From an uncultured Clostridia bacterium (GTDB lineage Bacteria; Bacillota; Clostridia; Lachnospirales; CAG-274): 58,181 bases of DNA. Location: the NCBI GenBank assembly GCA_944376805.1, contig CALWDX010000015.1, forward strand, positions 1-58,181, read 5' to 3'. Positions 45,172 through 54,682 of this stretch are shown here, one piece after another. How positions within the stretch are numbered: position 1 is the stretch's first letter; each line of letters begins with the position of its first letter. The position numbers and the translations under genes were made by a program. The notes beneath the pieces were generated by a model that did not search any database, was not told where the DNA came from, and saw only the letters and a list, made by a program, of their open reading frames with translations.

Positions 45172-48166
45172 AAGGTGCATTAAATACTGGGTCACCTACT
45201 GTTTCCTCTTGTGTAGGTGGTTCTGTCGTAGTTTCTGCTACTGTTGTAGCTTGTGTTGTTTGTTCTTGTGGAACAGAAGGAACAACATTTCCTACTTCTT
45301 CTGGTAAAGTAGTAGTTTCTTTACTTACATCTTGAGAAGATGTTGTATTATCTGAAGGATTTATTATAATTGTTTGACTTTCTGTTTCACTATTATTTTC
45401 CGTTAATGTTTCTCCTTCACTTGTACTTTCTGAAGAATTAGGGTCTACTGTAATATCTTTTTCTAAATGTATATCACAAACTTGTGTTGGTGCTGGATTT
45501 TTATCTGTGAAATTAAATATTGATTTTATTTGTATACTTTCTGGTGGACAAAAATCTCCAGCTAATTTACCACTATCTTTACAAATAGAAATTACTTGAT
45601 GTCTATCACAAGCTTTTTTAGGCTCTGTACCTTTTAAGAACATATCTACAATAACTCTATTTCCTCTTGGATCTTTTTTACAATCATCTGTTGCTATAAG
45701 TCCTGAATCTAAACATATAGATACATCTACAATACCTTTTGGTCTTGGTCCAAAGCTAGCTTTAGGTAAATCTTTATGAATTTTTTCCATAACATCACGC
45801 CATAATACTAAATGATATTTATCATTTGCTATAACACGCTTTCCACCTACTCTAGCCATCATACTAGGTACTACATCATCATATCTATCATATCCAAACC
45901 ATATACCAGCAACATAATAAGGAGTATAGCCTACAAATGTTAAATCTCTAACTTCTTGTGTAGTACCAGTTTTACCTGCAATAGGCATAGATATATTTTT
46001 AAATCTAGCAGCTGTACCTGTACCTTTTGTAACAACATCTTCCATCATATCTGTAAGCATATAAGCAGTTGTTTCTTTTATAACCTGCTTAGCTTCTCTT
46101 GTTGTGGCATCTAATATAACATTTCCATCATGGTCTAAAACTTTAGTATAAAGTTTAGGTTCATAATATTTACCACCATTAGCAATCGCTGCATAAGCTG
46201 CTGTAACTTCCATTTGTGTAACACCATAAGTTATACCACCTAATGCTGTTGATAAATGGTTATCATTTTCTAAAGTTGTAAATCCAAAGTTTAATAAGTA
46301 CTTATATGCTGCATCTACACCAGCCATATCCATTGCTTTAACAGCTAATATATTCATAGATTGTTCTATACCTTTACGAACTGTAGAAGGACCTCTATAG
46401 TTTTCACCATACCAGTTTTTAGGGCTATAATTTCCTATTTTTATAGGCTCATCTACAATAACACTACCTGGCATTAAAACACCCATATCTATTGCTGGAG
46501 CATATGATGCTAAAACTTTAAATACTGAACCTGGTTGTCTTTTCGCATCTGTAGCTCTATCAAAACCTCTATTAACAGTTTTTTCACCTCTAGCTCCTAT
46601 AAGAGCAGTTACATTACCTGTTTTATAATCCATTATAACCATAGATGCTTGAGGTTGAATAGAAAAACTTACTCTATCTGCAACTATTTTTTGATTTTGT
46701 GAAAGATTTTTCTCTATTTCTGCTTTTTTATTTGCTACAAATTCATCACCAGCTTCTTTAGTTTTTACAAATTGTCTATAATCTGTATGTTGTTGTTTAC
46801 CTGTTGTAGTATCTTCAATAGAAACTGTATATGTTACATCATATTTATATACTACATTTGGGAAAAGTTCATCATTTGCAAAAGAACTTTCTAATATATT
46901 TTGCATATTAACATCTTTTGTAGAGTGTATTTGTAGACCAGCATTATATATAAGATTATCTGCTTGTGCTTTACTTATATTATGTTTTTCTTGTAAATCT
47001 TCAGATACTTGCTCAAATAATGCATCTTCAAAATATCCATGTATAACATTACCTTCTACTTTCTTTTGTGCATTACCATCTGACACTTTAGAATATAAAT
47101 CTTCAGCCATTGCTTCATCATATTCTGATTGAGTAATCATACCTTGTTCTAACATATGATTCAATATTTTTGTTACCCTTTTTTTATTGTTTTCTGGTTG
47201 AGTTCTAGGAGAGTATAAAGAATGGTTATTAGTTATAGCTGCTATACAAGCACTTTCTGCTAATGTTAAATCTTTTGCATCTTTATTAAAATAGCCAAGT
47301 GCAGCTGCTTGAACACCATTATAACCATGTCCTAATGCAATTGTATTTAAGTAAAGCTCTAATACATATTTTTTAGCTTTTTCTTTACTTCCATATTTTT
47401 CTTCTAAATTCTTTTCATACATAACAGCTAAATATTGTTCTTGTATTTTTGTTTCTATAGTATTTCTAGTTACTTTTGTTACATTATTTTTTATAAGCTG
47501 TTGTGTTATTGTACTAGCACCTTGTAAACCTGTTGAACCTGTTAATTTATTTACTACAGTTGTATAAGCTGCCCTTAAGATACCTTTTATATCTATACCA
47601 AAATGTTCATAAAATCTTTCATCTTCTACAGCTACTACTGCATCTTGTAAGTTTACTGCTATTTCATCTAATGTAACATATTCTCGATTTTCTTTTCCAT
47701 GGAAACGGTCTATTTCTTTTCCATCTTTATCATATACAATAGATGTATAAACATTAGGTTCTACAGATATAAGTTCTAAATTTGGTGAATCTTGTATTAT
47801 TTTTACAAATATACCTGCACCTACACCACCTACTACAGCTATAACAATAATCATAGTCAATATAAAGCCAAGACAAGTTCTTTTAAATCTTTTCTTTTTA
47901 GATTTTTTTCTTTTCTTTTTATCAGATTCTTTTTTATTTTCTTTTTTTACTTCTCTTTTTTGCTCTATTTGGGGCTCTTTTTTATTTTGCCCACTAGAAA
48001 CAGGTCTTCTTTCTAAGTTATTTCTTAAAGGTTGTTGTTTAATTGTTTCCCTTTTAACAGTATTATTTAACTTATTAGGATTGTTTCTAGCTTGTATGTT
48101 ATTAGTCGTTCTAGGTCCTTTAACATTGTTTTGTTTAGTTCTTTCATTATTTCTTTGTTGACTCAT
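45170..48166 (-). CDS. Class A penicillin-binding protein (PBP1A-type)
   Basis: Bifunctional glycosyltransferase/transpeptidase for peptidoglycan synthesis. A basic, Asn/Arg-rich cytoplasmic tail (about 1-95) precedes one membrane helix (about 98-122). The GT51 domain has VAVEDERFYEHFGID with the catalytic Glu, and TGLQGASTITQQLIKN. The transpeptidase domain has RQPGSVFKVLAS (Ser-x-x-Lys), SMN and GKTGTTQE. A Cys-containing segment (CLDSGLIATDDCKKD and two similar units) follows, then a Ser/Thr/Glu-rich tail of about 100 residues. At 998 residues it is long because of both tails. AAGGAG precedes the ATG. Confidence 0.95.
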   Translation of the reverse strand: MSQQRNNERTKQNNVKGPRTTNNIQARNNPNKLNNTVKRETIKQQPLRNNLERRPVSSGQNKKEPQIEQKREVKKENKKESDKKKRKKSKKKRFKRTCLGFILTMIIVIAVVGGVGAGIFVKIIQDSPNLELISVEPNVYTSIVYDKDGKEIDRFHGKENREYVTLDEIAVNLQDAVVAVEDERFYEHFGIDIKGILRAAYTTVVNKLTGSTGLQGASTITQQLIKNNVTKVTRNTIETKIQEQYLAVMYEKNLEEKYGSKEKAKKYVLELYLNTIALGHGYNGVQAAALGYFNKDAKDLTLAESACIAAITNNHSLYSPRTQPENNKKRVTKILNHMLEQGMITQSEYDEAMAEDLYSKVSDGNAQKKVEGNVIHGYFEDALFEQVSEDLQEKHNISKAQADNLIYNAGLQIHSTKDVNMQNILESSFANDELFPNVVYKYDVTYTVSIEDTTTGKQQHTDYRQFVKTKEAGDEFVANKKAEIEKNLSQNQKIVADRVSFSIQPQASMVIMDYKTGNVTALIGARGEKTVNRGFDRATDAKRQPGSVFKVLASYAPAIDMGVLMPGSVIVDEPIKIGNYSPKNWYGENYRGPSTVRKGIEQSMNILAVKAMDMAGVDAAYKYLLNFGFTTLENDNHLSTALGGITYGVTQMEVTAAYAAIANGGKYYEPKLYTKVLDHDGNVILDATTREAKQVIKETTAYMLTDMMEDVVTKGTGTAARFKNISMPIAGKTGTTQEVRDLTFVGYTPYYVAGIWFGYDRYDDVVPSMMARVGGKRVIANDKYHLVLWRDVMEKIHKDLPKASFGPRPKGIVDVSICLDSGLIATDDCKKDPRGNRVIVDMFLKGTEPKKACDRHQVISICKDSGKLAGDFCPPESIQIKSIFNFTDKNPAPTQVCDIHLEKDITVDPNSSESTSEGETLTENNSETESQTIIINPSDNTTSSQDVSKETTTLPEEVGNVVPSVPQEQTTQATTVAETTTEPPTQEETVGDPVFNAP

Positions 48167-48191
48167 TAAATCGACTCCTTTTCAAGTATAT

Positions 48192-48220
48192 ATTATACCA
48201 AATATAAATAAATTAATAAA
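48192..48220 (-). promoter_or_regulatory. Promoter of the class A PBP gene
   Basis: TTTATT (48215-48220) and TATAAT (48192-48197) are 17 bases apart on the minus strand, with TGG before the -10 (extended -10). Confidence 0.5.
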
Positions 48221-48238
48221 GTAAAAAAATTAATTTTT

Positions 48239-48272
48239 AAAAATATTGTAACAATTTTGTTACAATATTTTT
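48239..48272. promoter_or_regulatory. 15-bp dyad between the PBP and yunB genes
   Basis: A perfect inverted repeat with TTGTAACA/TGTTACAA cores (48239-48253 and 48258-48272, 4-base loop) stands between two divergent genes, where a terminator is not needed. It ends 23 bases before the yunB ATG. Candidate operator or leader hairpin. Confidence 0.45.
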
Positions 48273-48295
48273 ACATAACGTAAAGGTGATATAAA

Positions 48296-48961
48296 ATGTT
48301 TCAAAAAAAAAGAAAATTAAAAAGAAAAAAATTTTTTAAAATACCTTTTCTTACTCTTTCATTATTATGTTTATTTACTTGGTCAATTTACTTATTTATT
48401 TTACAATTTGAAAATGAAGTTTTACCAACAGCTATAAAAGTAAGTCAAAAATATGCAACAAATATTGTAAGTCAAGAAATAAACAAAAGTGTAGAAAAAG
48501 TTATAAAAGACCTTAATTTATATACTAATGATTTTTTTAATAAAAACTTTGATGAAAATAATAAAAAAACTTATTTAGATGTAGATACTATACTTATAAA
48601 TAATGTTTGTGCAAATGTATCTGAAGAGCTTTCAACAAATTTAAAAAACATTAAAGATACAAAAATAGAATTACCTATAGGTGTATTTTCTGGTATAAGT
48701 GCATTTTCTGAATTAGGTCCAGCTTTTACAGTTTATTTAAGTTCTATTGGTGATGCTATTGTTGACTATGAAACCAACTTTCAATCTGTTGGTATAAACC
48801 AAATAAACTTTCAAGTATACTTAAATATTAATTGTAGCATTAGTATAATAAATCCTATATATAAAAAAGATATAGATATATCAAGAAAATTAATGCTTGT
48901 AAATACTGTATTTGAAGGTGACGTTCCTAACACTTATCTTAATACAAGTACTTTCCCTTGA
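48296..48961 (+). CDS. yunB: Sporulation protein YunB
   Basis: A 221-residue membrane-anchored protein. It has a basic N-terminus, one membrane segment (about 18-40), and an extracytoplasmic domain with NNVCANVSEELS, IELPIGVFSG, GPAFTVYLS, and the hallmark NFQSVGINQINFQVYLNI close to the C-terminus, then VFEGDVPNTYL. YunB is produced under sigma-E in Bacillus and contributes to sporulation, mechanism unknown. AAAGGTGAT precedes the ATG. Confidence 0.87.
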   Translation: MFQKKRKLKRKKFFKIPFLTLSLLCLFTWSIYLFILQFENEVLPTAIKVSQKYATNIVSQEINKSVEKVIKDLNLYTNDFFNKNFDENNKKTYLDVDTILINNVCANVSEELSTNLKNIKDTKIELPIGVFSGISAFSELGPAFTVYLSSIGDAIVDYETNFQSVGINQINFQVYLNINCSISIINPIYKKDIDISRKLMLVNTVFEGDVPNTYLNTSTFP

Positions 48962-49046
48962 CTAAATTTTTATAATATTATATAATTGTTTTATTGTAAA
49001 AATGTATATTATATACATTTAATATATTTTTATAGGAGATGTTAAA

Positions 49047-49445
49047 ATGAATTTTACACTATTAAATACTGTTATAACTGGTGGTGAAACTGTTGCTCAA
49101 ACTGCTAATACTACAAATCAAGCTCAAGCTGCTGCACCTAGTGGTTTAGGATTTTTTGCTACTTTACCAGGTATAATCATTTATATTTTATTTATTGTTT
49201 TAATATTTTATTTTATAGGTGTTAGACCACAGAAAAAAAGAGAAAAGAAAATGGAAGAACTTCAATCTGAAATTAAAGTTGGTGATTGGGTTTTATTAGA
49301 TAGTGGTATATATGGAAAAGTTACTGATATAGCAGACCAAGTGTTTATTATAGAATTTGGAACAAATAAAGGTGTATTAATTCCTGTTATAAAACAACGT
49401 GTTGTATCTAAAGGTGAACCTAATCTTTCAAGTACAATAAAATAA
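49047..49445 (+). CDS. yajC: Preprotein translocase subunit YajC
   Basis: Small accessory protein of the Sec translocon. Its 132 residues have a Gln/Ala/Thr-rich N-terminal extension (about 1-30), one membrane helix (about 38-62) and then VRPQKKREKKMEELQSEIKV with the SH3-like GDWVLLDSGIYGKVTDI. The extension is longer than in E. coli YajC. AGGAGA precedes the ATG. secD/secF and tgt, often adjacent elsewhere, are not nearby. Confidence 0.93.
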   Translation: MNFTLLNTVITGGETVAQTANTTNQAQAAAPSGLGFFATLPGIIIYILFIVLIFYFIGVRPQKKREKKMEELQSEIKVGDWVLLDSGIYGKVTDIADQVFIIEFGTNKGVLIPVIKQRVVSKGEPNLSSTIK

Positions 49446-49487
49446 TATAATATATAGTTTTTTTGTAGGAATTGTATAAAAAGTATA

Positions 49488-49533
49488 TTAAAAAAGTAAG
49501 ATTTATTATTAATTACTAATAAATCTTACTTTT
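49488..49533 (+). terminator. Terminator of yajC
   Basis: A 19-bp perfect stem (49488-49506 and 49515-49533) with an 8-base loop. T-rich sequence closes the stem and continues after it. Confidence 0.8.
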
Positions 49534-49679
49534 TTTCTCTTTTTTTCTTGAAAATATAAAAAATATATTGTATTATTTAATTGTTATTATTAATTTTTTT
49601 ATTTTTACAAAATTAATATAACTAACCTTTATTTTACGAGACTTAATGTCAAGTTTACCCCCTAGTAACTAATGATTTT

Positions 49680-49717
49680 ATTATTAAAAGCCAACATTTA
49701 TGTTGGCTTTTAATAAT
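49680..49717 (-). terminator. Terminator of fhs
   Basis: A 17-bp perfect stem centred on AAAGCCAACA/TGTTGGCTTT, starting about 10 bases after the fhs stop. The stem is T-rich at its base on both strands, so it may work in either direction. Confidence 0.75.
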
Positions 49718-49725
49718 GCTATAAT

Positions 49726-51393
49726 TTAAAATAATCCTACTATATTTCCATTTTCGTCTATATCTAAATTTTCTGCTGCTGGTAATTTTGGTAATCCTGG
49801 CATAACCATAACATCACCTGCTAAAGCTACTATAAACCCTGCACCAGCCGAAACTCTAACCTCTTTTATAGTTATATCAAAACCAGTTGGACGCCCTAAA
49901 AGATTAGGATTGTCTGAAAATGATGCTGGTGTTTTTGCTATACATATAGGCATTTTGTCAAGTCCTATTTTTTCTATTTGATCTATTTCAGCTTTTGCTT
50001 TAGGTAATATTTTAACACTATCTGCACCATATATTTCTTTTGCAATAATATTAAGTTTTTCTTCTATTGATAATTTTTCATCATATAATACTTTAAAATT
50101 AGCTTCTTCCTTTAAAGCTTCTAAAACTTGATTAGCAAGTTCTATACCACCTTCTCCACCTTTTGCCCATACTTCTGATAAAGCAAATTTTACACCTATT
50201 TTTTCACATTGTTCTTTTACAAAATCTATTTCTTCTTTTGTATCTGTTGTAAATGAATTTAATGTTACAACTATTGGTAAACCATATTTTTTAACATTTT
50301 CAATGTGTTTTTCAAGATTAGCAAAACCTTTTTTAACGGCTTCAACATTTGGTGTGGAAAAATCTTGTTTTTCAACTCCACCATTAAATTTTAAACTTCT
50401 TATAGTAGCTACTATTACTACTGCATCTGGTTTTAAATCAGCCATACGGCACTTAATATCAAAAAACTTTTCAGCTCCTAAATCTGCTCCAAAACCTGCC
50501 TCTGTAATAGCTACATCTGATAATTTTAAAGCAAGATTTGTAGCTTGTACACTATTACAACCATGTGCTATGTTAGCAAAAGGTCCACCATGTATAATAG
50601 CTGGTGTATGTTCTAAAGTTTGTACAAAATTTGGTTTTATTGCATCTTTTAGTAAAACTGTCATTGCACCATTAGCTTTTAAATCTTTAGCTGTAATAGG
50701 CTCACCTGATACACTATAACCTACTATTATTTTTCCAAGACGTTCTTTTAAATCTTGTAAGTCGTTTGCTAAACATAATATAGCCATTATTTCAGATGCA
50801 ACTGTTATCATAAAACCATCTTCTCTTGGTACACCATTTATTTTGCCACCAAGACCTATTGTAACATTTCTAAGTGCCCTATCATTCATATCAAGAGTTC
50901 TTTTCCAAGTAATATTTCTTGTATCTATATTAAGGCTATTACCTTGATGTATATGATTATCTAACATTGCACTAAGTAAATTATTAGCTGTTGTTATTGC
51001 GTGTAAATCACCTGTAAAATGTAAATTTATTTCATCCATAGGTACAACTTGTGAATATCCACCACCTGCAGCTCCTCCTTTTATCCCCATACAAGGTCCA
51101 AGAGATGGCTCTCTAAGTGCAACAACTGATTTAACACCTATTTTATTAAGTGCTTGAGAAAGTCCTATTGTAGTTGTTGTTTTTCCTTCACCAGCTGGTG
51201 TTGGATTTATTGCTGTTACTAAAACTAGTTTACCATTTTCTTTATCTTTTAATTTATTATAAAGACTATTAGATGCTTTTGCTTTATAGTTTCCATAAAG
51301 TTCTAAATCATCATAAGTTATATCAAACTTTTCTAATACTTTTTCTATATTTTCCATTTTTACTTCATTAGCTATTTGTATATCACTCTTCAT
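49726..51393 (-). CDS. fhs: Formate--tetrahydrofolate ligase
   Basis: Makes 10-formyl-THF from formate, THF and ATP, feeding purine synthesis and C1 metabolism. The 555-residue length fits the bacterial enzyme. [18 protein letters not shown] (about 67-84) is the ATP-binding P-loop. [30 protein letters not shown] and [16 protein letters not shown] are family signatures. AGGAGG precedes the ATG. It stands alone, without folD or acetogenesis genes beside it, so it does not by itself imply acetogenesis. Confidence 0.96.
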   Translation of the reverse strand: MKSDIQIANEVKMENIEKVLEKFDITYDDLELYGNYKAKASNSLYNKLKDKENGKLVLVTAINPTPAGEGKTTTTIGLSQALNKIGVKSVVALREPSLGPCMGIKGGAAGGGYSQVVPMDEINLHFTGDLHAITTANNLLSAMLDNHIHQGNSLNIDTRNITWKRTLDMNDRALRNVTIGLGGKINGVPREDGFMITVASEIMAILCLANDLQDLKERLGKIIVGYSVSGEPITAKDLKANGAMTVLLKDAIKPNFVQTLEHTPAIIHGGPFANIAHGCNSVQATNLALKLSDVAITEAGFGADLGAEKFFDIKCRMADLKPDAVVIVATIRSLKFNGGVEKQDFSTPNVEAVKKGFANLEKHIENVKKYGLPIVVTLNSFTTDTKEEIDFVKEQCEKIGVKFALSEVWAKGGEGGIELANQVLEALKEEANFKVLYDEKLSIEEKLNIIAKEIYGADSVKILPKAKAEIDQIEKIGLDKMPICIAKTPASFSDNPNLLGRPTGFDITIKEVRVSAGAGFIVALAGDVMVMPGLPKLPAAENLDIDENGNIVGLF

Positions 51394-51569
51394 AAAAACC
51401 TCCTAAAATTTAAATTTTACATTTTAATTTTATCATATATAAAAATAAAATAATAGATATAAAAGTAAAATAATCAACTTTTTATAAATTTTATATAAAT
51501 TTACTTAAATTTAAGGTTATTATTTAATTAAAATTATTACTTTTTTACTTTTAAAAATTAAAAGAATTA

Positions 51570-51598
51570 TTGAAATTTTTACTTTAATTAGGTATAAT
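51570..51598 (+). promoter_or_regulatory. Promoter of nagB-nagA
   Basis: TTGAAA (51570-51575) and TATAAT (51593-51598) are 17 bases apart, 36 bases before the nagB start. No palindrome resembling a GntR/NagR box was recognised next to it. Confidence 0.65.
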
Positions 51599-51634
51599 AA
51601 AATTACAAATATATTATTTATGGAGGTATAAAAA

Positions 51635-52378
51635 ATGGTTATATATAATGCTAAAGATTATAATGATATGAGTAGAAAGGCCGCTAATATTATATCAGCT
51701 CAAGTTATTATAAAACCAGATAGTGTTTTAGGTCTTGCAACAGGCTCTACACCAGAAGGAACTTATAAACAACTTGTAGAATGGTATAAAAAAGGCGATT
51801 TAGATTTTGCTAAGGTTAAAGCTGTAAATTTAGATGAATATAAAGGGCTATCTAAAGATAATGACCAAAGTTATGCTTATTTTATGAGAAAACATCTTTT
51901 TGATCATGTTAACATTGATATTAATAACACATTTATCCCAAATGGTCTTGAAGAAGATTCTAAAAAAGAATGTGCTAGATATAACCAAGTTATTAAATCT
52001 TTAGGTGGTATTGATTTACAACTTTTAGGTATTGGTGGTAATGGTCATATTGGATTTAATGAACCTGGTGAAGCTTTTGAAAAAGAAACTCACTGTGTTA
52101 AACTTACAGATGATACTATTAAAGCTAATTCAAGATTTTTTGCTAGTTTAGATTTAGTACCTAAGTTTGCATATTCTATGGGTATAAAAAATATTATGCA
52201 AGCTAAAAGTATATTATTAGTAGCTTCTGGTAAATCTAAAGCAGATGCTCTTTACAAAGCTATATATGGTGAAATAGTTCCAAGTGTACCTGCATCTATT
52301 TTACAACTTCATAACAATGTAACTATTGTTGCTGATGATGATGCTTTATCTATTATAAAAGAAAAAGGTCTTTTATAA
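51635..52378 (+). CDS. nagB: Glucosamine-6-phosphate deaminase
   Basis: Converts GlcN-6-P to fructose-6-P and ammonia, the last step of amino-sugar and sialic-acid catabolism. The 247-residue product has LGLATGSTPEGTY (about 29-41), VNLDEYKGL (Asp as proton acceptor) and LGIGGNGHIGFNEPGEAF with the catalytic His. GGAGG precedes the ATG. It is followed after 74 bases by nagA and supplies the end of the route begun by the nan operon. Confidence 0.96.
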   Translation: MVIYNAKDYNDMSRKAANIISAQVIIKPDSVLGLATGSTPEGTYKQLVEWYKKGDLDFAKVKAVNLDEYKGLSKDNDQSYAYFMRKHLFDHVNIDINNTFIPNGLEEDSKKECARYNQVIKSLGGIDLQLLGIGGNGHIGFNEPGEAFEKETHCVKLTDDTIKANSRFFASLDLVPKFAYSMGIKNIMQAKSILLVASGKSKADALYKAIYGEIVPSVPASILQLHNNVTIVADDDALSIIKEKGLL

Positions 52379-52389
52379 TAAAATAATTT

Positions 52390-52452
52390 AAAGAAAGGAA
52401 TAGCCAATATAAAAATATATATATTTTTATATATTTTTGGCAACAGCTTATT
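52390..52452 (+). promoter_or_regulatory. nagA leader: SD and start codon separated by a hairpin
   Basis: No SD lies within 15 bases of the nagA ATG. AAAGAAAGGAA (52390-52400) is more than 50 bases upstream, and between them is a hairpin: GCCAA/TTGGC (52403-52407 and 52437-52441) enclosing ATATAAAAATAT/ATATTTTTATAT. Folded, it would bring the SD within about 13 bases of the ATG. Confidence 0.5.
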
Positions 52453-53553
52453 ATGATTATAAAAAATGGTTTAGTTTTTAATGAAAATTGTGTTTTTGAA
52501 AAAAAAGATATTTATATAGAAAATGGTATTATAGTTTCTAGTTTAGATGAAGTTTCTGATAAAACAGAAATAGATGCTAATGGAAACTATGTTATACCTG
52601 GTCTTATAGATACTCATATACATGGTGCAACTGGACACGATTTTTGTGATAAAGATGTTAGTGGACTTTTATCTATTGCTAAATATTTAAAAAGTCAAGG
52701 TATAACAGCATTTTGTCCTACATCTATGACTTTAAAAAAAGATTTATTAAAAGAAATATTTAATACTGCTACAACAGATTTACCAAAAGAATGTGCTAAT
52801 ATAGTAGGTATACATATGGAAGGTCCTTTCCTTTCTTCTGCTAAAAAAGGTGCTCAAGATGATAAGTTTATAATAAACCCAGAAATAAATTTATTTAAAG
52901 AACTTAATGAAGCTTGTAACAATATGATTAAAATTATTACAATGGCACCTGAGTGTGAAGGTGGTCTAGAATTTATTAAAGAAATGTCTAAAACTGTTAG
53001 TGTATCACTAGGTCATACTACTGCTAGTTATGACATTGCTAAACAAGCATATGATTTAGGTGCTACAAGAGCTACTCATTTATTTAATGCTATGCCTCCA
53101 TTTAACCATAGAGAACCGTCTGTAGTTGGTGCTGCACTTGACAATGAAAATACTTTTGTAGAAATTATATGTGATGGTATACATATTCACCCTAGTATGA
53201 TTAGAGCTACATTTAAAATGTTTGGTGATGATAGAGTTATTTTAGTAAGTGATGCTATGATGGCTACTGGTATGGAAAATGGTACTTATGAACTTGGTGG
53301 TCAAGAAGTTACTATGAAAGATAGAAAAGCAACTTTAGCTGATGGTACTATTGCTGGTTCAGCTACAAATCTTTTTGATTGTATGAGAAAAGCTGTATCT
53401 TTTGGTATACCTTTAGAGTCTGCTATTAAAGCTTGTACTAAAAATCCTGCTGAAAGTATTAACATATTTGATAAAATGGGTAGTATATCTACTGGAAAAG
53501 TTGCAAATATTGTTATTATGGATAAAGACTTAAATATAAAAAATATTATATAA
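52453..53553 (+). CDS. nagA: N-acetylglucosamine-6-phosphate deacetylase
   Basis: Removes acetate from GlcNAc-6-P to give GlcN-6-P for NagB. Amidohydrolase fold, 366 residues: PGLIDTHIHGATGHDF (metal-site HxH), GIHMEGPFLS (metal Glu), VSLGHTTASYD, ATHLFNAMPPFNHREP and VLVSDAMMATG (catalytic Asp). The MIIKNGLVF start fits the family's first strand, although the SD is remote. It receives GlcNAc-6-P from NanE and from other GlcNAc sources. Confidence 0.96.
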   Translation: MIIKNGLVFNENCVFEKKDIYIENGIIVSSLDEVSDKTEIDANGNYVIPGLIDTHIHGATGHDFCDKDVSGLLSIAKYLKSQGITAFCPTSMTLKKDLLKEIFNTATTDLPKECANIVGIHMEGPFLSSAKKGAQDDKFIINPEINLFKELNEACNNMIKIITMAPECEGGLEFIKEMSKTVSVSLGHTTASYDIAKQAYDLGATRATHLFNAMPPFNHREPSVVGAALDNENTFVEIICDGIHIHPSMIRATFKMFGDDRVILVSDAMMATGMENGTYELGGQEVTMKDRKATLADGTIAGSATNLFDCMRKAVSFGIPLESAIKACTKNPAESINIFDKMGSISTGKVANIVIMDKDLNIKNII

Positions 53554-53560
53554 TTTAATT

Positions 53561-53581
53561 CCCCACTTATTAAAAGTGGGG
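53561..53581 (+). terminator. Terminator of nagB-nagA
   Basis: CCCCACTT/AAGTGGGG stem (53561-53568 and 53574-53581) with a 5-base loop, followed by TTTATTTT. Confidence 0.85.
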
Positions 53582-53587
53582 TTTATT

Positions 53588-54571
53588 TTAATATTTTATT
53601 TTTGAAATATAGTTTTCTTGAAAATCTTTCAAATCCAATATATTTTGTAAATCACTAGATATTGAAATTGGTGTAAAATTTCTTCTTCTATCAAAAAAAC
53701 TTTGACAAGTTTCTATATATCTATTAGGAAACTTAATAAGGGCATATAATATAGGTAAAATATTACCATCTATATAATTTATTTTAGAATATGTACTTAA
53801 AATATCTTCTAATTTTATATAATCTTCTGGGTGCTTTTTTATATATCTAATTATAAAATTTGCTAAGTCATATATAAAATGGTCTATCGTTATATTTTCA
53901 AGCTGTGTTAAATATGTACTTTTATTTCCTATTAAAATATTTTCTTCTTTTATTCTATTATGACATATCATACCATTTTTTATAGCTAATTTATTCAAAT
54001 TTTCATATTTATTTTTATCTAGTATTTCTATTGACTTTATTGCATTATTATAAAAATAGTCAAAAGTTCTAATAAAAGCTAATTCAAAATCTGTAAGCTT
54101 CTTTTGCTTTGTAACTATTCTTTTCATCTTCTTTAAATTTTCTAATTTTTTTATAAATACTTCTTTTATATCTAAGCTATATATATCTTTATTAGAATAA
54201 TCTGTTTTAAACCCTTGTGATAATTTGTGAAAATTTGCTAGTAATTCTATTGTTTTTTTAGTGTCTGTTTCTTTAGTTAAATCACATTCTTCTAAATCTA
54301 TATAATCTGCCATAATATAAATTATATCTTCATTTATTACATATGGTAAATTTTCTTCTGAAATATAATAAAAATCTATATTATTAAAGCCTTTTTTTAA
54401 TAAATGTTGCTTTATATTATGTACAAATACGATTTTGTCTGTTGAATAGTTAACTGGTCTTATTACTTTTATACCCCTGTCTGTATTACATATATACATA
54501 TATTTTTTTCTACGAATATATTTTGGTTTAAAATTAAATTTTTGGACAAGAGTAGAAGTAAATTCGTCCAT
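53588..54571 (-). CDS. CotS-like protein (kinase-like fold), possible spore-coat protein
   Basis: A 327-residue protein with the layout of the CotS/YutH-type aminoglycoside-phosphotransferase-like family: RGIKVIRPV on strand 3, KQHLLKKGFNNIDFYY, IMADYIDLEECD as hinge, and CHNRIKEENILIG in the place of the catalytic loop. The catalytic Asp of true kinases is not at its usual place (HNRIKEEN rather than HGDxxxxN), so it may be catalytically inactive. GGGAGGTG precedes ATG 54571; an upstream in-frame ATG at 54613 would lie before that SD. Spore-coat function is inferred from the family. Confidence 0.7.
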   Translation of the reverse strand: MDEFTSTLVQKFNFKPKYIRRKKYMYICNTDRGIKVIRPVNYSTDKIVFVHNIKQHLLKKGFNNIDFYYISEENLPYVINEDIIYIMADYIDLEECDLTKETDTKKTIELLANFHKLSQGFKTDYSNKDIYSLDIKEVFIKKLENLKKMKRIVTKQKKLTDFELAFIRTFDYFYNNAIKSIEILDKNKYENLNKLAIKNGMICHNRIKEENILIGNKSTYLTQLENITIDHFIYDLANFIIRYIKKHPEDYIKLEDILSTYSKINYIDGNILPILYALIKFPNRYIETCQSFFDRRRNFTPISISSDLQNILDLKDFQENYISKIKY

Positions 54572-54682
54572 AAATACACCTCCCTTAAATTTCTTATATT
54601 TTATAATATTCATTTTAATAAAAAAATATGATTTATTATTTATTACTTTTATGGTAAAATTAAAATAAAAGGGAGTTTTTAT

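Noticed and set aside
51413..51540. Promoter for fhs on the minus strand
   Set aside because: Several weak TTGATT/TTTACT and TA-rich combinations exist, but none with convincing spacing, so no site was listed.
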